Shown: piece after piece, positions 17,560 through 26,352 of the stretch | Numbering within the stretch: position 1 is the stretch's first letter | Layout of the letters: the number at the start of each line of letters is the position of its first letter | Origin: Micromonospora mirobrigensis | GTDB lineage: Bacteria > Actinomycetota > Actinomycetes > Mycobacteriales > Micromonosporaceae | Direction of reading: 5' to 3' | Length of the DNA stretch: 64,000 bases | Assembly: GCF_900091555.1 (NCBI RefSeq) | Contig: NZ_FMCX01000003.1 | Span: forward strand, 186,001 to 250,000 | Position numbers and translations under genes: made by a program | The notes under the pieces: generated by a model | Told to the model about the DNA's origin: nothing | Seen by the model: only the letters and a program-made list of their open reading frames with translations | The model's database searches: none

Positions 17560-19566
17560 TCAGGGCAGGTCGTTGGCCTCGCGGATGACGGTGACGAGCT
17601 CGTCGATGATGCCGGTGAGGGCGAAGTCGCGGGGGGTGAAGACGCGGGCCACCCCGGCGGCGCGGAGGGTGTCCGCGTCCGGGTTGGGGATGATGCCGCC
17701 GACCACCACGGGCAGGTCGGGGCGACCGGCGGCGCGCAGCCCGTCCAGCACCGCGGGCACGGCGGCCAGGTGCGAGCCGGAGAGTACGGAGAGGCCGACC
17801 AGGTCGACGTCCTCCTCCATGGCGGCGGCCACGATCTGCCCGGCGGTCAGCCGGATGCCCTGGTAGACCACCTCGAAGCCGGCGTCGCGGGCGCGTACCG
17901 CGATCTGCTCGGCGCCGTTGGAGTGTCCGTCCAGGCCGGGTTTGCCGACCAGCAGCCGCAACCGACCGCTGCCCAGCTCGCGGGCGGTGGCGGCGACCCG
18001 CTCGCGGACCCCGGCGAGCCCCGCGTCGCCGCTGGCACCGGCCGCGCCGGTCAGCCCGGTGGGCGCCCGGTACTCGCCGAAGACCTGGCGCAGCGCGCCC
18101 GCCCACTCGCCGGTGGTCACTCCGGCCCGCACGCACTCGAGCGTCGCGTCCATCAGGTTCGCGGTGGTCGCGGCCTCCTTGCGCAGCCGGGTCAGCGCCG
18201 CGTCGACCGCCGCGTCGTCCCGGCCGGCCCGCCATTCGCGTACGGAGTTGGCGGCGGCTTCCTCGACCGCCGGGTCGACCTGTTCGATCGCCTCGGCGCC
18301 GGCCGCGGTCAGCGGCGACGGCTCGGTCTCGGTGAACCGGTTGACCCCGACCACCACGTCGGTGCCGACCTCCATCCGACGGCGTCGTTCCGCCAGCGAG
18401 GCGACCAGGGCGCTCTTCAGGTAGCCGGTCTCCACGGCGGCCACCACGCCGCCCATCTCCAGCACCTTCGCAAGCTCGGTACGTGCACCGGTGACGATCC
18501 CGTCGACCAGGGCGGTCATCACGTGCGAGCCCTCGAAGAGGTCGGGGTATTCGAGCAGGTCCGACTCGTACGCCAGCACCTGCTGCATCCGCAGCGACCA
18601 CTGCTGGTCCCAGGGGCGGGGCAGGCCGAGCGCCTCGTTCCAGGCGGGCAGCTGCACGGCGCGGGCCCGGGCGTCCCGGGAGAACGTCACGCCCAGCATC
18701 TCCAGCACGATCCGCTGGATGTTGTTCTCCGGCTGGGCCTCGGTCAGGCCGAGCGAGTTGACCTGCACGCCGTAGCGGAAGCGGCGCTGCTTCGGGTTCG
18801 TCACGCCGTAGCGCTCGCGGGTGATCTCGTCCCAGAGCGTCCCGAAGGCGCGCATCTTGGCGATCTCCTCGACGAAGCGCACCCCGGCGTTGACGAAGAA
18901 GGAGATCCGCTGCACCACGTCGCCCATCCGCTCGGCGGGCACCTGGCCGCAGTCGCGTACCGCGTCGAGCACGGCGACGGCGGTGGCCAGCGCGAAGCCG
19001 ACCTCCTGCACCGGCGTCGCGCCGGCCTCCTGGAGGTGGTACGAGCAGATGTTCACCGGGTTCCACCGGGGCATCTCGCGCAGCGTGTACGCGATGACGT
19101 CGGCGGTCAGCCGCAGCGACGCGGCCGGCGGGAAGATGTACGTCCCCCGGGACAGGTACTCCTTGATGATGTCGTTCTGGGTGGTGCCGGCGCAGCGGCT
19201 CAGCTCGGCGCCCTGCTCGACGGCGACCGTGCCGTAGAGGCCGAGCAGCCACATCGCCGGCGCGTTGATCGTCATGGACGTGTTCATCTCGGCGATCGGG
19301 ATGCCCTCGAAGAGGGCCCGCATGTCGCCCAGGTGCGCCACCGGCACCCCGACCCGGCCGACCTCGCCGGTGGCGAGCTCGTGGTCCGGGTCGTACCCGG
19401 TCTGGGTGGGCAGATCGAAGGCGACCGACAGGCCGGTCTGGCCCTTGGCCAGGTTGCGCCGGAAGAGCGCGTTGGTGGCCGCGGCGGAGGAGTGCCCGGC
19501 GTACGTGCGCATCACCCAGGGGCGGTCGCGCTCCGGCAGCCGGCCCGGGAGTGCCTTCTCGTCCAT
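17560..19566 (-). CDS. ecm: ethylmalonyl-CoA mutase (MeaA-type B12 mutase)
   Basis: 668 residues in one chain: a TIM-barrel substrate domain (about 1-520), then the cobalamin domain with DGHSNG (the B12-ligating His), LSVLSGSHL and VVVGGIIP. The N-terminus RTYAGHSSAAATNALFRRN, followed by SVAFDLPTQTGYDPDHELA, is the form I know from ethylmalonyl-CoA mutases; methylmalonyl-CoA mutases usually have RQYAGFS and longer chains. It converts (2R)-ethylmalonyl-CoA to methylsuccinyl-CoA. The start at 19566 has no good Shine-Dalgarno, and the motif TTACCGTTCAGTAA lies 15 nt upstream. It functions with CcrA, the epimerase, MeaB and the adenosyltransferase. Specificity should be confirmed by phylogeny. 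Confidence 0.9.
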   Translation of the reverse strand: MDEKALPGRLPERDRPWVMRTYAGHSSAAATNALFRRNLAKGQTGLSVAFDLPTQTGYDPDHELATGEVGRVGVPVAHLGDMRALFEGIPIAEMNTSMTINAPAMWLLGLYGTVAVEQGAELSRCAGTTQNDIIKEYLSRGTYIFPPAASLRLTADVIAYTLREMPRWNPVNICSYHLQEAGATPVQEVGFALATAVAVLDAVRDCGQVPAERMGDVVQRISFFVNAGVRFVEEIAKMRAFGTLWDEITRERYGVTNPKQRRFRYGVQVNSLGLTEAQPENNIQRIVLEMLGVTFSRDARARAVQLPAWNEALGLPRPWDQQWSLRMQQVLAYESDLLEYPDLFEGSHVMTALVDGIVTGARTELAKVLEMGGVVAAVETGYLKSALVASLAERRRRMEVGTDVVVGVNRFTETEPSPLTAAGAEAIEQVDPAVEEAAANSVREWRAGRDDAAVDAALTRLRKEAATTANLMDATLECVRAGVTTGEWAGALRQVFGEYRAPTGLTGAAGASGDAGLAGVRERVAATARELGSGRLRLLVGKPGLDGHSNGAEQIAVRARDAGFEVVYQGIRLTAGQIVAAAMEEDVDLVGLSVLSGSHLAAVPAVLDGLRAAGRPDLPVVVGGIIPNPDADTLRAAGVARVFTPRDFALTGIIDELVTVIREANDLP

Positions 19567-19580
19567 GGCCGGAGTCTAAG

Positions 19581-19594
19581 TTACCGTTCAGTAA
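19581..19594. promoter_or_regulatory. shared motif upstream of the mutase gene
   Basis: TTACCGTTCAGTAA, 15 nt before the start codon, where it would overlap the promoter or the transcription start. Thirteen of these bases recur exactly before ccrA at 2234-2246. Confidence 0.55.
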
Positions 19595-19718
19595 AACGGG
19601 CTGTGGAAAACCACACAGGTCCATGTGACCGGTCCACCGGGCCCGCCGGGTGCCGTATGGCCGACACCACCACACCCCGGGGCCCCGCCAGACACCCGGC
19701 GGTCGCACACTTGACGGC

Positions 19719-20564
19719 ATGGATGACCAGCTCGCGATCTCCGTACGGGGACTGCGCAAGGCGTACGGCGACAACCTCGCGGTGGCAGGGGTCGACCTCG
19801 ACGTCCACCGGGGCGAGGTGTTCGCGCTGCTCGGCCCGAACGGCGCCGGCAAGACCACCACGGTGGAGATCCTGGAGGGCTACCGGCGTCGCGACGCGGG
19901 TGAGGTCTCGGTGCTGGGCAGCGACCCCGGCTCACCGGCCGCCGACTGGCGCTCCCGGGTCGGGATCGTGCTCCAGGGCACCGGCGAGTTCGACGAGCTG
20001 ACCGTCGGCGAGGTGGTCCGGCACTTCTCCGGCTTCTATCCCGACGCCGACGACCCGGACAAGGTCGTCGAGCGGGTCGGGCTGAGCGCCAAGGCCAAGG
20101 CCCGGACGCACACTCTCTCCGGCGGGCAGAAGCGCCGCCTCGACGTGGCACTGGGCATCATCGGCCGGCCCGAGCTGCTCTTCCTCGACGAGCCGACCAC
20201 CGGCTTCGACCCGGAGGCCCGCCGCGAGTTCTGGGAGCTGATCCGGGACCTGGCCGCCGCCGGCACCACCATCGTGCTCACCACGCACTACCTGGACGAG
20301 GCGGAGTCGCTCGCCGACCGGGTGGGCGTGATCGCCGGCGGCCGGCTGGTCGAGGTGGCCCCGCCGAACCGGCTGGGCAACCGGCAGGACGCCCTGGCCA
20401 CCGTCTCCTGGCGTACCCCGGAGGGGGTGGCGGAGAGCGCGGAGAGCGCGACGCCGACGGCGCTGGTGGCGGAACTGGCCGCGCGCTTCGGCGGCGAGGT
20501 CCCCGGCCTGACGGTGACCCGGCCGACCCTGGAAGACGTCTACCTGAAGATGATCGGACACTGA
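19719..20564 (+). CDS. ABC transporter ATP-binding protein
   Basis: 281 residues. Walker A GPNGAGKTT (about 38-46), signature LSGGQKRRLDVA, Walker B LLFLDEPTTGFD and the switch His in LTTHYLDEAE are all intact, in the DrrA-like order of ABC-2 exporters. It provides ATP hydrolysis for the permease encoded next. The ATG at 19719 is used; CACACT ends 7 nt upstream. It is divergent from the mutase gene. The cargo is unknown (drug, lipid or polymer export). Confidence 0.93.
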   Translation: MDDQLAISVRGLRKAYGDNLAVAGVDLDVHRGEVFALLGPNGAGKTTTVEILEGYRRRDAGEVSVLGSDPGSPAADWRSRVGIVLQGTGEFDELTVGEVVRHFSGFYPDADDPDKVVERVGLSAKAKARTHTLSGGQKRRLDVALGIIGRPELLFLDEPTTGFDPEARREFWELIRDLAAAGTTIVLTTHYLDEAESLADRVGVIAGGRLVEVAPPNRLGNRQDALATVSWRTPEGVAESAESATPTALVAELAARFGGEVPGLTVTRPTLEDVYLKMIGH

Positions 20565-21412
20565 TGACGACCACGACGAAGCCGGCGGCTCCGGTCGCCG
20601 CCGCCCCCGGTGCCCGGCGGCTCGGCTCGGGCGCCCTCGCGCTGCGGCAGGGCCGGCTGGAGATCACCCAGTTCCTGCGCAGCCGGGAGTCCGTCGTGTT
20701 CACGATGGGCTTCCCGATCATCATGATCCTGATCTTCGCGTCGATCTTCGACGGGACGATCGGCGGCGGGGTGAAGTTCACCCAGTACTTCATCACCGGC
20801 ATGATCGCCACCGGCCTGATGACGGTGAGCTTCCAGAACCTCGGCATCTGGATCCCGATCGAGCGGGACCGGGGCGTCCTCAAGCGCTACCGGGGCACAC
20901 CGATGCCGAAGTGGGTCTGGTTCGCCGGCAAGGTGATCATGGTGGTGGCGATCGGCATCGCCGAGACCGCCCTGCTGCTGGCCTTCGCCGTGCTCCTGTT
21001 CGACCTGGACCTGCCGGCCACCGTCGGGAAGTGGGTCACCTTCGGCTGGGTGTCGGTGCTGGGCGTCACCGCCTGCACCCTCTGCGGCATCGCCATCTCC
21101 TCGCTGGCCCGCACCGCCCGCAGCGGCTCCGCCGTGGTCACCCCGGTCGCCCTGGTGCTCCAGTTCATCTCCGGGGTGTTCTTCGTCTTCACCGACCTGC
21201 CGGCCTGGATGCAGCAGATCGCCGCGCTCTTCCCGCTCAAGTGGATGTGCCAGGGCCTGCGGGCGGTCTTCCTGCCGGAGAGCTTCGGCGCGCGGGAGCC
21301 CGGCGGCTCGTTCGAACTGGGCCGGGTCGCGCTGGTCCTGGCGCTCTGGTGCGTGGTCGGCCTGGTTCTCTGCCTGACCACCTTCCGCTGGACCACCAAG
21401 CGCGACGGCTGA
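20564..21412 (+). CDS. ABC-2 type transporter permease
   Basis: 282 residues with about six membrane segments, the first after FLRSRESVVFTMGFPIIMIL. The ABC-2 loop FQNLGIWIPIERDRGVLKRY and the core VVTPVALVLQFISGVFFVF are typical. Start and preceding stop overlap as TGATG, so it is translationally coupled to the ATP-binding subunit. The pair is a minimal exporter; the substrate cannot be named. Confidence 0.92.
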   Translation: MTTTTKPAAPVAAAPGARRLGSGALALRQGRLEITQFLRSRESVVFTMGFPIIMILIFASIFDGTIGGGVKFTQYFITGMIATGLMTVSFQNLGIWIPIERDRGVLKRYRGTPMPKWVWFAGKVIMVVAIGIAETALLLAFAVLLFDLDLPATVGKWVTFGWVSVLGVTACTLCGIAISSLARTARSGSAVVTPVALVLQFISGVFFVFTDLPAWMQQIAALFPLKWMCQGLRAVFLPESFGAREPGGSFELGRVALVLALWCVVGLVLCLTTFRWTTKRDG

Positions 21413-21428
21413 ATGGCAGACTCGCCGC

Positions 21429-22238
21429 ATGGCGAGAATCGTGACCCGGCGCACGGTGCTGACCGCCGGAGCCGGGGTGGCCGGCGCCGCCGTCGTCGGC
21501 GGGCTGGCCGCCCGGGAGATCCGGCGGAACACGGCGGAGTCCACCGGCGCCCCCGACGTGCCCGTCGGGGACGAGCGGCTGATCCGGATCCGCTCCGGCG
21601 CCCGCAACCGCGAGGTCGACTTCTGGACGGCCGTGCCCGAGGGGTACGGCGACGGCCGGGGCCTGCCGGTCTGCCTGGTGCTGCACGGCGCCTCGGCCAC
21701 CCCCCGCGACTACGGCCGGCTGGGCCTGGCCCGCTTCCTCACCGACGCGGTACGCCGGGGCACCCCGCCGTTCGTCCTCGCCGGGGCGGCCGGCGGACGG
21801 CTCTCCTGGCGCCCCTCCGGCGCCGACGACCCCCAGCGGATGGTCCGGGAGGAGATGCCCACCTGGTGTGCCCGCCGGGGCTTCGACAGCAGCCGGCTCG
21901 CCGCATGGGGCTGGTCGATGGGGGGCTTCGGCGCGCTGCTGCTCGCCGAGACGTACCCGGGATGGGTGCGGGCGGTGGCGGCCTTCTCCCCCGCCGTGCG
22001 CCCGGGCGACGCGGTCTTCGCCGGGGTGGACCGGCTGCGCGGGACCCCGGTGGGGCTCTGGTGCGGCCGGCAGGACAACCTGCTGCGCGACGTCCGCACC
22101 CTGGCCGGGGAACTCCCGGAGCCGGCGAGGGTGACCCGCTGGTCGGACGGCCGGCACAACTTCGGCTACTGGGGCACCGTCATCCCGGAGGCGTTCGCCC
22201 TGCTCGGCACCGCGCTCACCCCGCCCGGCCGGCCGTGA
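21429..22238 (+). CDS. exported or membrane-anchored esterase-like alpha/beta hydrolase
   Basis: 269 residues. TRRTVLTAGAGVAGAAVVGG (residues 6-25) looks like a Tat signal or an anchor. The body has the esterase D pattern: CLVLHGASATPRDYG, then nucleophile GWSMGGFGAL (GxSxG), and His in SDGRHNFGYW near the end, with an Asp in CGRQDNLLRD. It follows the ABC-2 genes by 16 nt and may share their transcript. It probably cleaves an ester outside the membrane. A mycolyl- or acyl-transferase role is less likely. Confidence 0.8.
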   Translation: MARIVTRRTVLTAGAGVAGAAVVGGLAAREIRRNTAESTGAPDVPVGDERLIRIRSGARNREVDFWTAVPEGYGDGRGLPVCLVLHGASATPRDYGRLGLARFLTDAVRRGTPPFVLAGAAGGRLSWRPSGADDPQRMVREEMPTWCARRGFDSSRLAAWGWSMGGFGALLLAETYPGWVRAVAAFSPAVRPGDAVFAGVDRLRGTPVGLWCGRQDNLLRDVRTLAGELPEPARVTRWSDGRHNFGYWGTVIPEAFALLGTALTPPGRP

Positions 22239-22239
22239 C

Positions 22240-22264
22240 GTCCCCGACCGGTCCGGCCGGGGAC
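22240..22264. terminator. bidirectional terminator
   Basis: Arms GTCCCCG (22240-22246) and CGGGGAC (22258-22264) with an internal ACCGGTCCGGC loop that can fold further, lying in the 37-nt gap between convergent genes. Confidence 0.7.
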
Positions 22265-22275
22265 GGCGCCGGACG

Positions 22276-23124
22276 TCAGTACGAGTAGAAACCCTGGCCG
22301 GTCTTGCGGCCCAGGTCACCGGCGGTCGCCATCCGCTGGAGCAGCTCCGGCGGGAAGAACTTCTCGTCCGCGGTGTCGGTGTAGATGTTCTTCGTGGCGT
22401 TGAGCAGCACGTCCACGCCGGTCAGGTCGACCGTGGCCAGTGGGCCCATGGCGTGGCCGAAGCCCAGCTTGCACGCGGTGTCCAGGTCCTCGGCGGAGAT
22501 CACGCCCGACTCGACCAGCTTGACCGCCTCCATGGCGAGGGCACAGATCAGCCGGGTGGTCACGAAGCCGGCGATGTCCCGGTTGACCACCACCACGGTC
22601 TTGCCGATCCCCTCGGCGAAGTCCTTCGCCCGGTTCAGCGTCTCGTCGCTGGTCTTGTAGCCGCGGACCAGCTCGCAGAGCTTCATCATCGGCACCGGGG
22701 AGAAGAAGTGGGTGCCGACGACGGCCTCCGGCCGCTGGGTGACGGTGGCGATCTGGGTGACCGGGATTGCCGAGGTGTTGGTGGCGAGGATCGCGTCGGA
22801 CTTGCAGATCTTGTCCAGCGCCCGGAACACCTCGTGCTTGATCTCGAGCTTCTCGAAGACCGCCTCGACCACGATGTCCGCGTCGCCGGCCGCCTCCAGC
22901 TCGGTGGTCGGGGTGATCCGGCCGAGGGCCGCCTCGACGTCGGACGCCTCGATCTTCCCCTTCTCGGCGAACTTCGTCAGCGACCTGCGGATGCCGTCGA
23001 CGCCCCGCTTCGTGGCCGCGTCGTCCACGTCCCGCAGGGTCACCTGCCAACCCGCCTGCGCCGCGACCTGGGCGATGCCCGAGCCCATCAGCCCGGCACC
23101 GATGACCGCGAGTCGACCCGCCAT
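22276..23124 (-). CDS. 3-hydroxybutyryl-CoA dehydrogenase
   Basis: 282 residues, a single-module 3-hydroxyacyl-CoA dehydrogenase: NAD loop GAGLMGSGIAQ at 9-19, ILATNTSAIPVTQ, the catalytic segment GTHFFSPVPMMKLCEL, FVTTRLICALAMEAV, and the dimer domain LGFGHAMGP. It matches the FadB2/PaaH-type 3-hydroxybutyryl-CoA dehydrogenase. ATG 23124 follows AGGGAGAAG. A TAGGGT box and a CGTTCA sequence lie 40-60 nt upstream. It is the second such enzyme in the window besides the fused one and could supply crotonyl-CoA precursors for CcrA or work in beta-oxidation. Confidence 0.92.
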   Translation of the reverse strand: MAGRLAVIGAGLMGSGIAQVAAQAGWQVTLRDVDDAATKRGVDGIRRSLTKFAEKGKIEASDVEAALGRITPTTELEAAGDADIVVEAVFEKLEIKHEVFRALDKICKSDAILATNTSAIPVTQIATVTQRPEAVVGTHFFSPVPMMKLCELVRGYKTSDETLNRAKDFAEGIGKTVVVVNRDIAGFVTTRLICALAMEAVKLVESGVISAEDLDTACKLGFGHAMGPLATVDLTGVDVLLNATKNIYTDTADEKFFPPELLQRMATAGDLGRKTGQGFYSY

Positions 23125-23217
23125 CTGCTTCTCCCTCGCCTGGTTGAGTGTCTGCCAGCACCCTAACCGGCGGGGTTGAACGAAGATTAAGCCGGCCGCT
23201 GCGCGGTGGCCGTCCGC

Positions 23218-24660
23218 TCAGATGGTCAGGTCCGGCTCCTCCGGCGCGGTGCCCCGCTCCACCTGCACGCCGAGCGCCCGCAGGTCCGCCACGAAGTCCG
23301 GATAGCCCCGGTCGACGTGGTGCACGTGGGAAACCTCGGTGAGCCCGTCGGCGCAGAGCCCGGCGATGATCAGGCCGGCCCCGGCCCGGATGTCGGTGGC
23401 CCGCACCGGCGCGCCGGAGAGCTGCTCACGGCCGCGTACCACCGCGTGGTGGCCGTCGGTCTTGATGTCCGCACCCAGCCGCATCATCTCGTTGGCGAAC
23501 ATGAACCGGCCGTCGAAGATGTTCTCGGTGATCAGGGACGCCCCGTCGCTCACCGCGGCCAGCCCGATCGCCATCGGCAGCAGGTCGGTGGCGAAGCCCG
23601 GGAACGGCAGGGTCACCACGTCCACCGCCCGGGGACGGTCGTCCATCCGTACCCGGAAGGCGTCGCCGCGGGTCTCCACCAGGCCACCGGCCGCGACCAG
23701 CTTGTCCAGCGCGACCTCCAGGAAGGCCGGCTGCACCCCGGTCACCGTGACGTCGCCGCGGGTCATCGCGGCGGCGAACGCCCACGTCCCGGCGACGATC
23801 CGGTCCCCCACCGTGGCGTGCCGCACCGGCCGCAGCTCCGGTACGCCGACGATGCGCAGCGTCGAGCTGCCCGCGCCGGAGATCCGGGCGCCCATCCCAC
23901 GCAGCATCATGCAGATGTCCACGATCTCGGGCTCCCGGGCGGCGTTGTCGATCACCGTCTCGCCCCGGGCCAGCACCGCCGCCATCACCAGGTTCTCGGT
24001 CGCGCCCACGCTCGGGAAGTCCAGCAGGATCTCCGCGCCGTGCAGCCCGTCCGGCGCCTCGGCGATGACGAAGCCGTGCTCGCCGGAGATCTCCGCGCCC
24101 ATCCGGGCCAGCCCGGCGATGTGCATGTCCAGGCCCCGGGAGCCGATCGCGTCCCCGCCGGGGTGCGCCACCCGGACGTGGCCGCGGCGGGCCAGCAGCG
24201 GGCCGAGCACGCAGATCGAGGCGCGCAGCCGACGGACCAGGTCGTAGTCGGCCTCCGCCCCGGGCTGCTCCGGCACGTCGATGACGACCTGACGGGAACG
24301 GGCCACCCCGCCCCGGGCCACCATCGGGTCCACCGGGTCGTCGGCGTCGAACCGGACCTCGCAGCCGAGCCGGCGCAGCACCTCCCCCATGATCGCGATG
24401 TCGGTGATCCGGGGGACGTTGGTGATCACGTTCCGGCCGGGGGCCAGCAGCGCGGCGGCCATCAGCTTCAACGCCGAGTTCTTCGCACCCACCACGTGCA
24501 CGGTGCCGGCGAGCCGGGCGCCGCCCCGGACCCGGATCACATCGACGTCGTTGACCGCCGGGTCACCGGCGTCGCCGGGCCCCACCCCGACCGACCGGGC
24601 GGCGGCGCCGTCGGGCCGCGCCGGGATGGTCAGGTCGGGTATCCGTAGGCTGTGCGTCAT
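23218..24660 (-). CDS. murA: UDP-N-acetylglucosamine 1-carboxyvinyltransferase
   Basis: 480 residues. It transfers enolpyruvate from PEP to UDP-GlcNAc, the first step of peptidoglycan synthesis. The two-lobed inside-out barrel is recognised by [34 protein letters not shown] and [16 protein letters not shown]. The active-site loop reads [15 protein letters not shown], with Asp170 where most bacteria have Cys, which predicts intrinsic fosfomycin resistance as in mycobacteria. The ATG at 24660 has GAGGTG about 9 nt upstream; it adds some 40 residues before the conserved core compared with most MurA, so a start near 24540 (GTG) is possible. Start codons of this gene and the adenosyltransferase overlap in CATG. 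Confidence 0.94.
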   Translation of the reverse strand: MTHSLRIPDLTIPARPDGAAARSVGVGPGDAGDPAVNDVDVIRVRGGARLAGTVHVVGAKNSALKLMAAALLAPGRNVITNVPRITDIAIMGEVLRRLGCEVRFDADDPVDPMVARGGVARSRQVVIDVPEQPGAEADYDLVRRLRASICVLGPLLARRGHVRVAHPGGDAIGSRGLDMHIAGLARMGAEISGEHGFVIAEAPDGLHGAEILLDFPSVGATENLVMAAVLARGETVIDNAAREPEIVDICMMLRGMGARISGAGSSTLRIVGVPELRPVRHATVGDRIVAGTWAFAAAMTRGDVTVTGVQPAFLEVALDKLVAAGGLVETRGDAFRVRMDDRPRAVDVVTLPFPGFATDLLPMAIGLAAVSDGASLITENIFDGRFMFANEMMRLGADIKTDGHHAVVRGREQLSGAPVRATDIRAGAGLIIAGLCADGLTEVSHVHHVDRGYPDFVADLRALGVQVERGTAPEEPDLTI

Positions 24661-25231
24661 GGCCGTCCACCTCACGCGCATCTACACCAAGGCCGGCGAC
24701 GCCGGCATGACCAGGCTGAGCAACAACGAGCAGGTGCCGAAGACCGATCCCCGGATCGCGGCGTACGCGGATGTCGACGAGTGCAACGCCGCGATCGGTG
24801 TGGCGCTCGCCCTCGGGCAGCTCGACGACGAGCTGCGTACGGTGCTGGCGTCGATCCAGAACGACCTGTTCGACGTGGGCGCGGACCTGGCGACCCCGGT
24901 CGAGCCGGACCCCGAGTATCCGCCGCTGCGGGTCACCGAGGAGTACGTGGAGCGCCTCGAGGGCTGGTGCGACGAGTACAACGGGCGCCTGAGCAAGCTC
25001 GACTCCTTCATCCTCCCCGGCGGCACCGCGGGCGCGGCGCTGCTGCACGTGGCACGGACGATCGCCCGGCGCGCCGAACGGGCGGCCTGGACGCTGGTCG
25101 GACACGATCCGGATCGCACCAGCTCCCTTCCGGCCAAGTATCTCAACCGCCTCTCCGATCTGCTGTTCATCCTGTCAAGAACGGCAAATCCGGCCGGCGA
25201 TGTGCTATGGGTCCCGGGCGGCAGGCGCTGA
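24659..25231 (+). CDS. cob(I)alamin adenosyltransferase, PduO type
   Basis: 190 residues. The N-terminal [21 protein letters not shown] has the TKxGDxG ATP-binding motif, followed by [11 protein letters not shown]; the C-terminal half has [22 protein letters not shown] and [13 protein letters not shown]. This is the five-helix PduO family that makes adenosylcobalamin, the cofactor of the mutase at 17.6-19.6 kb. The ATG at 24659 overlaps the murA ATG on the other strand. TAGGCT at 24646-24651 ends 7 nt before it, so the message is probably leaderless and its promoter lies inside murA codons. Pairing with murA is also known in mycobacteria. Confidence 0.93.
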   Translation: MAVHLTRIYTKAGDAGMTRLSNNEQVPKTDPRIAAYADVDECNAAIGVALALGQLDDELRTVLASIQNDLFDVGADLATPVEPDPEYPPLRVTEEYVERLEGWCDEYNGRLSKLDSFILPGGTAGAALLHVARTIARRAERAAWTLVGHDPDRTSSLPAKYLNRLSDLLFILSRTANPAGDVLWVPGGRR

Positions 25232-25623
25232 GCCACGGATCGCTGCACCACGTCGAGGTCTGGGTACCCGATCTCGACGCGGCGATGCTGAGCTGGGGCT
25301 GGCTCCTGGGCGAGCTGGGCTGGACGCCGTTCCAGGACTGGCCGGCCGGCCGGTCCTGGCGGCTCGGCCCGACGTACCTGGTCATGGAGCGGTCCCCGGC
25401 GCTGTCCGGGCCGGTGCACGACCGGCTCGCCCCGGGGCTGAACCACCTGGCCTTCCACGCCGGTCCGCCCGCCGAGGTGGACCGGCTGGTCGCCGCCGCG
25501 CCGGCGTACGGCTGGGAGCTGCTCTTCGCCGACCGGCACCCGCACGCCGGGGGCCCCGGGACCTACGCCGGCTACCTGGCCGACGGGCAGGGGTACGAGG
25601 TGGAGCTGGTCGCCGGGGAGTGA
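25207..25623 (+). CDS. VOC-superfamily (glyoxalase-like) protein
   Basis: 138 residues starting at ATG 25207, which overlaps the adenosyltransferase gene by 25 bp in another frame. One glyoxalase/dioxygenase fold: LHHVEVWVPDLDAAMLSW at the start, GLNHLAFHAGPPAEVDRL in the middle, and GYEVELVAGE with the terminal Glu. His near residue 14, His near 80 and the late Glu could bind a metal. Substrate unknown. Translational coupling to the adenosyltransferase suggests co-expression, but no functional link is known to me. Confidence 0.75.
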   Translation: MGPGRQALSHGSLHHVEVWVPDLDAAMLSWGWLLGELGWTPFQDWPAGRSWRLGPTYLVMERSPALSGPVHDRLAPGLNHLAFHAGPPAEVDRLVAAAPAYGWELLFADRHPHAGGPGTYAGYLADGQGYEVELVAGE

Positions 25624-25626
25624 CCG

Positions 25627-26352
25627 TCAGCAGTGGTGCGGCACGCCCCGCCGGGCCGGCGCGGTCCGCCCGGCTCCGGGACGCCGCGAGCCGGGCACCG
25701 GCCCGACGGGTGACCGGCCCCGTCGTACCGGCCCCCGGCAGGGCCGCCCGGCGGGCCGGCGGCGGGCCCGCACCCGACGGGTCCCCACGGTGACCGCCAC
25801 CCCGGCGGCCAGCAGCAGCCCGGCAGCCAGCGGGAGTCCGGCCGGCACCCCGCCGGCCGCCCAGCCGATCAGCACGGTGCCCGGCACCCAGACCGCCACC
25901 GCCGCCGCGTCGAACGCCACGAAGCGCCGGTACGGCAGGCCGGCCATCCCGGCCACCCGGGGCACCAGCGTCCGGGCGAAGGCGGTCCACCGTCCCACCA
26001 GCACCGCCGCTCCGCCCCGGCGCGCGATCAACGACTCGGCCCGGTCCCACCGGGCGGGGCCGATCCACCGGCCGATCCGGCCGTCGCGCAGCCGCGGCCC
26101 GAGCAGCCGGCCCTCCCAGTAGCCGAGCTGGTCACCGGCGAACGCGGCCAGCGTGGTCACCGCCAGGGCGGCGCCCAGGTCCAGGGTCCCGGCCCGGGCC
26201 AGCAGCCCGACGGTCAGCATCGTGCTCGCCGCCGGCACCGCCACCCCGACCAGCAGGCCGACCTCGGCGGCGAGCAGCGCCGCCGCGAGCAGCAGCACCT
26301 GGCCGGGCGGCAACGCGCCGAGCCGGTCGAGCAGGGCATCGGAGAAGGTCAC
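25627..26352 (-). CDS. DedA-family membrane protein
   Basis: 241 residues. Hydrophobic segments at about 18-50, 58-72, 140-165 and 170-190. The DedA pattern is visible: AAFAGDQLGYWEGRLLG, then FARTLVPRVAGMAGLPYRRF, with the conserved Arg. DedA proteins are now linked to lipid-carrier (undecaprenyl phosphate or phospholipid) flipping. The last 55 residues are a basic, Arg/Gly/Pro-rich tail without homology that I can see. It starts with GTG 26352. Confidence 0.85.
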   Translation of the reverse strand: MTFSDALLDRLGALPPGQVLLLAAALLAAEVGLLVGVAVPAASTMLTVGLLARAGTLDLGAALAVTTLAAFAGDQLGYWEGRLLGPRLRDGRIGRWIGPARWDRAESLIARRGGAAVLVGRWTAFARTLVPRVAGMAGLPYRRFVAFDAAAVAVWVPGTVLIGWAAGGVPAGLPLAAGLLLAAGVAVTVGTRRVRARRRPAGRPCRGPVRRGRSPVGPVPGSRRPGAGRTAPARRGVPHHC

